A stretch of DNA of 10,154 bases. Source: Ruminiclostridium sp. Lineage in GTDB: Bacteria > Bacillota_A > Clostridia > Oscillospirales > Ruminococcaceae. Of this stretch, positions 5,858-10,154 are shown in pieces. The first letter of the stretch is position 1, and each line of letters opens with the position of its first letter. A program made the position numbers and the translations under genes. The stretch is taken from positions 1 to 10,154 of the forward strand of contig JAFZOA010000614.1 in assembly GCA_017550775.1 (NCBI GenBank), written 5' to 3'. Below the pieces are notes generated by a model. That model did no database searches. It was not told the DNA's origin and worked only from the letters and a program-made list of their open reading frames with translations.

Positions 5858-5908
5858 AATGATGCAAAATTAGTGGAAGTAAAAACATTTCAGGAACTTT
5901 ACTGTTTT

Positions 5909-5937
5909 ATTATAGCACGGGAGCCCGCTCTTTTCAA
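5909..5937 (-). promoter_or_regulatory. Near-consensus sigma-A promoter with no annotated gene directly downstream
   Basis: On the minus strand: -35 TTGAAA (5932-5937), 17-bp spacer, -10 TATAAT (5909-5914, exact consensus). Its transcript would start near 5902 and run leftward into the terminator at 5790-5822. Confidence 0.85.
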
Positions 5938-5994
5938 TGGTAAATGCTAACAAACTTTTTCGGTGATATTTGTGCATATCGGCACAAACCATTG

Positions 5995-6014
5995 ACAAAG
6001 AGACAGCTCTTTTT
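5995..6014 (-). terminator. Weak hairpin after the EF-G paralogue
   Basis: Arms AAAGAG (5997-6002) and CTCTTT (6007-6012) with a 4-nt loop lie 8 nt after the stop codon. On the minus strand the hairpin runs into GTCAATGG rather than a proper T-tract, so termination would be inefficient. Confidence 0.35.
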
Positions 6015-6019
6015 GTGCA

Positions 6020-8068
6020 TTATCCCTCATATTCACTGAACTTCGGAGCGTTCGCGATAACGTCGGCTTCGAGGTTGGACGGAAGCTGCTCATAGCGTGC
6101 GAACTCCATAGTGAACCAGCCCATGCCCTTGGTCATCTGACGGATAACCGTAGCGAGATCGCCGGTCTCAGCCATAGGAAGCTCCGCGTCAACTTCGGTC
6201 ATGCCCTCGCCTACCGGGTTCATGCCGAGAACTGCGCCTCTGCGCTTGTTTACTATACCCATAACGTCGCCGGTGTTGTCGTCCGGAACGGTGAACTTCA
6301 TGAGCTCGATCGGTTCAAGCAGGCAGGGAGAAGCCTGGGAAAGACCGTTCTTGTACGCGATGTGAGCCGCCATTTTGAACGCCTGCTCCGAGCTGTCTAC
6401 CGGGTGATACGAGCCGTCGAACAGAGTCGCTTTCCGGCGTACAACGGGATATCCCGCGAGAACGCCGTGAACGATGCTCTCTTGTAAGCCCTTTTCTACA
6501 GCCGGGAAGAAGTTCTTCGGTACGCTTCCGCCGAATACGCGCTCTTCGAATACAAGCTCCTCGCCTTCATGCGGCTCGAACTCGATCTTGACATGACCGT
6601 ACTGACCGTGACCGCCGGACTGCTTCTTGTGCTTTCCTTCTACGGAGACCTTCTTGCGGATAGCCTCTCTGTAAGCGATAGTCGGGTCGCTGAGCAGAAC
6701 GTCAACGCCGAACTTGTTCTTGAGCTTCTGTACCGCGGAGTCGATATGCTGTTCGCCGAGACCGCCGAGGATACGCTGATGTGTCTCGTGGTTGTGGACG
6801 TAGCTGAGAGTGTGGTCTTCTTCGAGAAGTCTCCTGATACCGCTGCTGATCTTGCCCTCGTCGTTCTTGTCCTTGGCGGAAACAGCCTTGAAGTAGCACG
6901 GAACGGGGAACTCGATCGGTGCGAGGGAGATAACGTTGGAGGAGTCGCAGAGTGTGTCGCTCGTGTTCGCGTTCAGCTTTGTAAGCGCCACGATATCGCC
7001 GGCATAAGCCTCGATCATTTCTTCCTGCTTCTTGCCTCTGAGCGCGAGCATCTTGCCGAACTTCTCGCTTTCACCTGTGCGGGAGTTCACAAGGTCGGTC
7101 TTTGCGGAGAGCACGCCGGCGACGATCTTCACGAAGCTGAGCTTTCCTACGAACGGGTCGGCGAGGGTCTTGAATACGAACGCCGCAAGAGGCATATCCT
7201 CGTTGTAGTCTATGATCTCGTCCTTTCTCTCGTCGGGCGACGGGAGCATATAGATCATGGTGTCGAGCATCTTGTCTATGCTTTCGAGCTTTTCGGACGA
7301 GCAGCATACCACTGGTGTGATGATACCCTGGTCAACGCCGTCATGGAGACCCTTGGTGATCTCGGCCTCGGTGAAATCCTCACCCTCGCTCTCGAAGAAC
7401 TTCATCATGAGCTCTTCGTCTGTCTCTGCGATAGCCTCCGCCATAGCGGCACGAAGACCCTTTATGCGGTTCTCGGACGCGGGCATATCCACCTCGGAAG
7501 CCTTGCCGTTCTCGTACTTGTACGCCTTCATCTCGAACAGGTTGATATAGCTTTCAACCTTGCCGGGCTTATCGAAGGGAACGATGATCGGGCATACCGA
7601 CGGGCCGAAGTTTGCCTTGAGATCCTCAAGCACGCGGTAGAAGCTTGAGTTCTCCTCGTCGAGCTTGGTCACTACGAACATTGTAGCCTTGCCGAGGCGC
7701 TTTGCTTCTCTGTACGCCTTGATTGTGCCGACCTGAACACCGTCCTTTGCGGGAACGGTGATGACAACGGTCTCCGCAGCACGGATACCCTCGTACATAC
7801 CGCCTATGAAGTCGAACTGACCGGGAGTGTCAACGATGTTGAGCTTGACATCCTTCCATTCCGCGTATGCGATAGAGGTGTTGAGAGACACCTTTCTTTT
7901 TATTTCATCGGGGTCATAGTCGCTCACGGTGTTTCCGTCCGCGATCTTTCCCATTCTGTCGATACCGCCGCTTGCGAAGAGGATAGCCTCGGTGAGTGTT
8001 GTCTTGCCGCTTCCGCCGTGTCCTGCGAGCGCGATATTGCGTATATTTTTGCATTTGTAGGTCTTCAT
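6020..8068 (-). CDS. fusA: EF-G paralogue (EF-G2-type translational GTPase)
   Basis: A 682-aa translational GTPase with the full EF-G domain order. The GTPase domain has P-loop GHGGSGKT at 16-23, switch I 'KRKVSLNTS' around 57-65, G3 DTPGQFDF at 80-87 and G4 TKLD at 134-137. Domains II-III follow, then domain IV with 'SGGHGQYGHV' and the tip region 'DGSYHPVDSSEQAFK', and domain V with 'GDVMGIVNKRRGAVLGM'. It differs from canonical EF-G (GHIDAGKT, RGITI, DTPGHVDF, NKMD) in all GTPase motifs, including Gln for the catalytic His of G3 and Thr for Asn in NKxD. That fits the second EF-G family common in Clostridia rather than the housekeeping fusA of the str operon. It should bind ribosomes, but translocation activity is uncertain. 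The ATG at 8068 is preceded by AGGGGGA with 6-nt spacing; the frame stays open to 8149 but that part lacks family similarity. Confidence 0.92.
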   Translation of the reverse strand: MKTYKCKNIRNIALAGHGGSGKTTLTEAILFASGGIDRMGKIADGNTVSDYDPDEIKRKVSLNTSIAYAEWKDVKLNIVDTPGQFDFIGGMYEGIRAAETVVITVPAKDGVQVGTIKAYREAKRLGKATMFVVTKLDEENSSFYRVLEDLKANFGPSVCPIIVPFDKPGKVESYINLFEMKAYKYENGKASEVDMPASENRIKGLRAAMAEAIAETDEELMMKFFESEGEDFTEAEITKGLHDGVDQGIITPVVCCSSEKLESIDKMLDTMIYMLPSPDERKDEIIDYNEDMPLAAFVFKTLADPFVGKLSFVKIVAGVLSAKTDLVNSRTGESEKFGKMLALRGKKQEEMIEAYAGDIVALTKLNANTSDTLCDSSNVISLAPIEFPVPCYFKAVSAKDKNDEGKISSGIRRLLEEDHTLSYVHNHETHQRILGGLGEQHIDSAVQKLKNKFGVDVLLSDPTIAYREAIRKKVSVEGKHKKQSGGHGQYGHVKIEFEPHEGEELVFEERVFGGSVPKNFFPAVEKGLQESIVHGVLAGYPVVRRKATLFDGSYHPVDSSEQAFKMAAHIAYKNGLSQASPCLLEPIELMKFTVPDDNTGDVMGIVNKRRGAVLGMNPVGEGMTEVDAELPMAETGDLATVIRQMTKGMGWFTMEFARYEQLPSNLEADVIANAPKFSEYEG

Positions 8069-8074
8069 TATGTA

Positions 8075-8081
8075 TCCCCCT
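8075..8081 (-). promoter_or_regulatory. Ribosome binding site fixing the EF-G paralogue start
   Basis: Minus strand AGGGGGA, 6 nt before the ATG at 8068. It selects this start over an upstream in-frame ATG at 8149, and the family-like sequence also begins here. Confidence 0.8.
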
Positions 8082-8100
8082 GAAATTTGATCTTTAGTGA

Positions 8101-8135
8101 CCGGGTGAAAACCGTATCTTGACCCGGTTTTCACC
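8101..8135 (-). promoter_or_regulatory. Two competing inverted repeats in the EF-G paralogue leader
   Basis: GGTGAAAACC (8104-8113) and GGTTTTCACC (8126-8135) form a perfect 10-bp dyad. CCGGGT (8101-8106) and ACCCGG (8122-8127) form a second, overlapping 6-bp dyad, so an RNA could adopt only one. The element lies between the promoter and the ribosome binding site. There is no T-tract after it and no complement to the ribosome binding site, so it is neither an obvious terminator nor a simple sequestrator; a DNA operator is equally possible. Confidence 0.5.
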
Positions 8136-8156
8136 GTTGTGCAAATCACAAATCTT

Positions 8157-8185
8157 ATTATACACTATTTTTCTGAAAAAATCCA
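8157..8185 (-). promoter_or_regulatory. Probable promoter of the EF-G paralogue
   Basis: An exact TATAAT on the minus strand (8157-8162) with a poor -35 (TGGATT at 8180-8185, 17-bp spacer). The start would be near 8150, giving an 80-nt leader that contains the dyads at 8101-8135. Confidence 0.6.
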
Positions 8186-8311
8186 TAGTTTTTTTGTGAA
8201 TAAGCGGGTATTGATGTAGAAATACCAAATGCAAAATTGTACAGATTGCACAACAAACAAGTATCTTTGGGCATCGTTGGAAGATTGTTGAGGTATATTT
8301 GGCAAAAAACG

Positions 8312-8340
8312 TTGACTAATTCTATAAATAATGGTATAAT
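8312..8340 (+). promoter_or_regulatory. Near-consensus sigma-A promoter of the rightward operon
   Basis: -35 TTGACT (8312-8317), 17-bp spacer, -10 TATAAT (8335-8340, exact). The predicted start near 8347 gives an 80-nt leader. In that leader GCAGCC (8363-8368) and GGCTGC (8400-8405) can pair across a 31-nt loop just before the ribosome binding site GGAGGT (8414-8419). Confidence 0.9.
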
Positions 8341-8427
8341 ATATTGGTTAGTTTACAATAAAGCAGCCTGATACAACAGTACAACAAGCAAGATGCGAAG
8401 GCTGCCGGATAACGGAGGTATAAAACA

Positions 8428-8625
8428 ATGGTAGTAACAAAGGACACACTCATAGGCGAGATATTGCAGGAAAACGCGGAGGCTGCCGCACCCTACTTTT
8501 TCGAGATCGGTATGCACTGCCTCGGCTGTCCCGCTTCGATAGGCGAGTCGATCGAGGAAGCCTGCATGGTTCACGGTGCTGATGTTGACGCGCTCATCGA
8601 CAATCTCAACAAGGCTCTCGCGTAA
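8428..8625 (+). CDS. DUF1858 / hybrid-cluster-protein-associated redox disulfide protein
   Basis: A 65-aa protein consisting of a single DUF1858 domain. The N-terminal 'VTKDTLIGEILQENAEAAPYFFEIGMHC' pattern (minus one extra Ala) and the Cys pair C31-L-G-C34 followed by 'PASIGESIEEAC' are the family hallmark. Known members have a CxxC redox-disulfide motif and are often encoded near, or fused to, hybrid cluster proteins and other redox enzymes of anaerobes, so a thiol/disulfide role is likely but the partner is unknown. A third Cys is at 46. The ATG is 8 nt after GGAGGT. It is the first gene of the operon driven by the promoter at 8312-8340, and its stop codon directly abuts the GTG of trmK. 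Confidence 0.88.
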   Translation: MVVTKDTLIGEILQENAEAAAPYFFEIGMHCLGCPASIGESIEEACMVHGADVDALIDNLNKALA

Positions 8626-9237
8626 GTGATACGGCTCGACGAAAGGCTTGCCGCCGCCGCCTCGTTCGTGAGGACGGACAGGCGGATATGTGACGTGGGG
8701 ACAGATCATGCCCTGCTCCCGTGCTTTCTGTGCGAGCGGGGGGCGCGCTCCGTCATAGCTTCGGACGTAAACCCGAACCCGCTTGAAGCCGCCCGCGTCA
8801 ACGTGGAGAAGTACGGCTTCGCGGACAGAATAACCCTCATACTCTCGGACGGGCTGAAAGACGTTCCGCCCTGCGACGACGTTATCATAGCGGGCATGGG
8901 CGGCGAGCTCATCGCGCAGATCATCGGCGGCTGCACCTTTGTCAACCCCGACACGCGCTTCATTCTCCAGCCCATGACCAAGGCCGAGCTTCTGCGCAGA
9001 TACCTGTACGCGAACGGCTTTGAGATCGCGGAGGAAAAAGGCGCAGCGGTGAGCGGTAAGGCGTACACGGTCATGCTTGTGCGGTACACAGGCGAAAAGC
9101 GCGGTATCGACGACGAGCTCGCGTACTTCGGAAAATGTACCGACAGCCGGTACATAAGCAAAGTTAACGGACAGTTAAAAAAGCTCGCGAACGGCGATCC
9201 GTCGCTGCTCCGGCTCATAAGAAAGGACACACCATGA
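8626..9237 (+). CDS. trmK: TrmK, tRNA (adenine22-N1)-methyltransferase
   Basis: A 203-aa Rossmann-fold SAM-dependent methyltransferase of the TrmK (YqfN) family, which methylates N1 of A22 in the D-loop region of certain tRNAs. Seen: the N-terminal 'RLAAAASFV' helix, SAM-binding motif D-V-G-T-D-H-A at 23-29 followed by LLP, 'ASDVNPNPLEAARVN' at 45-59 (acidic motif II), 'ILSDGL' at 72-77, 'IIAGMGGELI' at 87-96 and 'ILQP' at 113-116; all are typical of the family. The start is GTG at 8626, immediately after the previous stop (0-bp gap), with only a weak AAGG 12 nt upstream, so translation is probably coupled to the DUF1858 gene. It is somewhat shorter at the C-terminus than the Bacillus protein of about 240 residues. 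The stop overlaps the nif3 start by 4 bp (ATGA). Confidence 0.93.
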   Translation: MIRLDERLAAAASFVRTDRRICDVGTDHALLPCFLCERGARSVIASDVNPNPLEAARVNVEKYGFADRITLILSDGLKDVPPCDDVIIAGMGGELIAQIIGGCTFVNPDTRFILQPMTKAELLRRYLYANGFEIAEEKGAAVSGKAYTVMLVRYTGEKRGIDDELAYFGKCTDSRYISKVNGQLKKLANGDPSLLRLIRKDTP

Positions 9238-10013
9238 CAGTAGGAGAAGTTTACGATTATCTCAACACATACGCGCCGTTCAGGCTCCAGGACGACTTCG
9301 ACAATTCCGGTCTTCTCGTCGGAAGCAGGGACAAGGAGGTCTATCGTATCGCGGTATGCCTCGATATCACCAACGATATCGTCGAGGAGTGCGAGAACGT
9401 CGGCGCGCAGCTCATAGTCTCCCACCACCCCGTCATTTTCAGTCCTCTCAAGCGCATTGACGAGGAAAGCCCCGTGTACAGGCTCGTGAAGGCCGGTATA
9501 TCGGCGATCTGTGCCCACACCAACGTTGACATGGTGCGCGGCGGCATCAGCGACATAATGTACGACATGATGGGCTTCGGCGACCCAAAGAACGCCCCCG
9601 TCCTGCACCTCATACACCCCGATAAGAACATAGGCTACGGACGTATCGCGTACCTCGACTTCGAGATCAGCGCGGACGGGCTCGCCGAGAAGGCAAAGAC
9701 CGTGTTCGGCTCTCAGGGCGTGAAATACTGCGACGGCGGAAGAAGCATCAAGAGCGTTGTGTTAAGCTCCGGCGCGGGCAACGACGAGGTCTATAACTGC
9801 ATCAAAATGGGCATCGACGCTATTATCACCGGCGACGTGAAGCACCACGGCTTTGTTGACGCGAAGAATGCCGGCGTTACCGTCATCGACGCGGGTCACT
9901 ACGCCACCGAGAACATCATCGTCGGCGTACTCAGACAGAAGCTTGCCGCCCACTTCCCCGAAGCCGACATCTTCGAGCCGGAAGCAAACGCGGAGGTCTG
10001 CAAATACATCTGA
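9234..10013 (+). CDS. Nif3-like dinuclear metal centre hexameric protein (GTP cyclohydrolase 1 type 2 family)
   Basis: A 259-aa protein of the NIF3/DUF34 family (YqfO in Bacillus). Seen: F-D-N-S-G-L-L-V-G at 22-30, the metal-binding S-H-H-P at 63-66, A-H-T-N-V-D at 94-99, I-T-G-D-V-K-H-H at 198-205 and D-A-G-H-Y-A-T-E at 219-226, which together supply the His/Asp/Glu ligands of the dinuclear site. It lacks the PII-like domain inserted in the middle of the Bacillus protein of about 370 residues, so it is the short form. Members form toroidal hexamers; biochemical function is still debated, and the annotated cyclohydrolase role is not proven for the family. It overlaps trmK by 4 bp, as in many Firmicutes, which supports a linked role in RNA or metal metabolism. 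Confidence 0.94.
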   Translation: MTVGEVYDYLNTYAPFRLQDDFDNSGLLVGSRDKEVYRIAVCLDITNDIVEECENVGAQLIVSHHPVIFSPLKRIDEESPVYRLVKAGISAICAHTNVDMVRGGISDIMYDMMGFGDPKNAPVLHLIHPDKNIGYGRIAYLDFEISADGLAEKAKTVFGSQGVKYCDGGRSIKSVVLSSGAGNDEVYNCIKMGIDAIITGDVKHHGFVDAKNAGVTVIDAGHYATENIIVGVLRQKLAAHFPEADIFEPEANAEVCKYI

Positions 10014-10045
10014 TACGATAAATCCCACGGAAAGGCGGTGTTATC

Positions 10046-10154
10046 ATGTCGCTTGACGGCGCGTTCCTGAACTGTGTGGTTAGGGAAATGCTCGACAGAA
10101 AGCTCATAGGCGCGCGGGTGGACAAGATACACCAGCCCTCGCGCGAGGAAGTCA
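10046..10154 (+). CDS. rqcH: RqcH (NFACT family), N-terminal start only
   Basis: The first 36 codons are present and the gene runs off the right edge. 'MSLDGAFLNCVVREMLDRKLIGARVDKIHQPSREEV' (read in two parts: MSLDGAFLNCVVREML, then DRKLIGARVDKIHQPS) matches the highly conserved NFACT-N beginning of RqcH/FbpA proteins (M-x-x-D-G-x-x-L...L.G.R.DKI.QP). Known role: RqcH binds 50S subunits with stalled nascent chains and recruits tRNA-Ala to add alanine tails for degradation. It was once annotated as a fibronectin-binding protein. The ATG is preceded by AAAGGCGGTG with workable spacing and lies 32 bp after the nif3 stop with no terminator, so it probably belongs to the same operon. Confidence 0.88.
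   Translation, partial: MSLDGAFLNCVVREMLDRKLIGARVDKIHQPSREEV

Larger units (their letters stand above)
5790..5902 (-). ncRNA. Candidate ~113-nt small RNA (promoter to terminator, no clear ORF)
   Basis: A near-consensus leftward promoter (5909-5937) predicts a start close to 5902, and a strong intrinsic terminator ends at about 5790, so a transcript of roughly 110 nt is expected. The only ORF of note in it is a 14-codon hydrophobic one (ATG at 5888, beginning MFLLPLILHH, stop TAA at 5844-5846) without a ribosome binding site. The 5' two-thirds is U-rich and the 3' end is the GC-rich terminator, a layout common in trans-acting or leader-type small RNAs. It could instead be an attenuated leader for the vWA-like gene 235 bp downstream. 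Family unknown. Confidence 0.5.
5553..6019. other. 467-bp intergenic region, mostly unexplained
   Basis: No convincing protein gene lies here. From left to right it holds the vWA-gene leader with a Fur-like dyad, its promoter, the tandem 17-bp repeat, a GC-rich dyad cluster (about 5705-5790), a leftward terminator (5790-5822), a strong ribosome binding site with a three-codon ORF on the plus strand (5835-5857), a leftward promoter (5909-5937), and an AT-rich stretch with three copies of TTTGTGC or its complement (5969-5975, 5982-5988, 6012-6018) that could fold alternatively 3' of the EF-G gene. Confidence 0.7.
8069..8427. other. 359-bp divergent intergenic region
   Basis: It separates the leftward EF-G paralogue from the rightward trmK operon and holds both leaders and promoters. 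The central 8190-8305 is AT-rich; apart from a small dyad (GGTATT and AATACC near 8207-8226) I see nothing in it and no ORF with a ribosome binding site. Confidence 0.7.

Noticed and set aside
5536..5862. Plus-strand ORF of 108 codons over the intergenic region
   Set aside because: It starts inside the vWA-like gene, crosses two opposing promoters, a terminator and repeats, and its composition is not protein-like. Its end only coincides with the MKK mini-ORF region in another frame.
6569..7648. Long plus-strand ORF (359 codons) opposite the EF-G paralogue
   Set aside because: It is antisense to a clear EF-G protein, has a Leu/Val/Glu-rich composition expected from the complement of biased codons, and shows no recognisable domain or ribosome binding site.
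8069..8149. 27-codon N-terminal extension of the EF-G paralogue
   Set aside because: The frame is open to an ATG at 8149, but this start would lie at the predicted transcription start, has no ribosome binding site, and the extra residues do not resemble EF-G.
8706..9617. Long minus-strand ORF (303 codons) across trmK and nif3
   Set aside because: It lies antisense to two strongly supported genes and shows no family similarity.
1..10154. CRISPR arrays, tRNA, rRNA, insertion sequences, prophage genes
   Set aside because: No regularly spaced repeats, clover-leaf signatures, transposase or phage-like proteins were seen on either strand.

Overview
This window looks like chromosomal DNA from an anaerobic Firmicute of the class Clostridia, plausibly the Oscillospiraceae/Ruminococcus group. 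That placement is inferred from gene content and signals, not from a marker phylogeny. The signals are near-consensus sigma-A promoters, strong GGAGG ribosome binding sites, a second EF-G paralogue of the clostridial type, a TrmK-Nif3 pair, a DUF1858 redox-disulfide protein and a Cthe_2159-like lipoprotein. Coding DNA is fairly GC-rich and the intergenic gaps are AT-rich. I see no rRNA, tRNA, CRISPR array, transposase or phage gene.

Layout. Positions 1-335 (+) hold the 3' end of an amidohydrolase. It converges on a leftward block and is separated from it by a hairpin terminator. The leftward block (408-5552) reads, in order of transcription: a 194-aa vWA-like protein with a decayed metal site; a 754-aa membrane c-di-GMP protein (Cache-like sensor, degenerate GGDLF, intact EAL); an unrecognised 203-aa protein; a polysaccharide-deacetylase lipoprotein that overlaps it by 4 bp; and a small Cthe_2159-like lipoprotein. 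The central three may share a transcript. They suggest c-di-GMP turnover beside cell-envelope or polysaccharide remodelling, but that link is inference.

The 467-bp gap at 5553-6019 is the least explained part. It holds two excellent leftward promoters. One drives the vWA gene and is flanked by a tandem 17-bp repeat and a Fur-box-like site. The other leads to an intrinsic terminator only about 110 nt away, which predicts a short unannotated RNA. A GC-rich cluster of dyads and a strong ribosome binding site followed by a three-codon ORF also lie here.

Positions 6020-8068 (-) encode the EF-G paralogue, whose GTPase motifs differ from canonical EF-G. Its leader can form two competing hairpins. 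A divergent near-consensus promoter at 8312-8340 starts a rightward operon: DUF1858 protein, TrmK (tRNA m1A22 methyltransferase), Nif3-family dinuclear metal protein and the start of RqcH (ribosome quality control). The genes are tightly packed (0-bp gap, 4-bp overlap, 32-bp gap). The right part of the window is therefore dominated by translation and RNA-quality functions.
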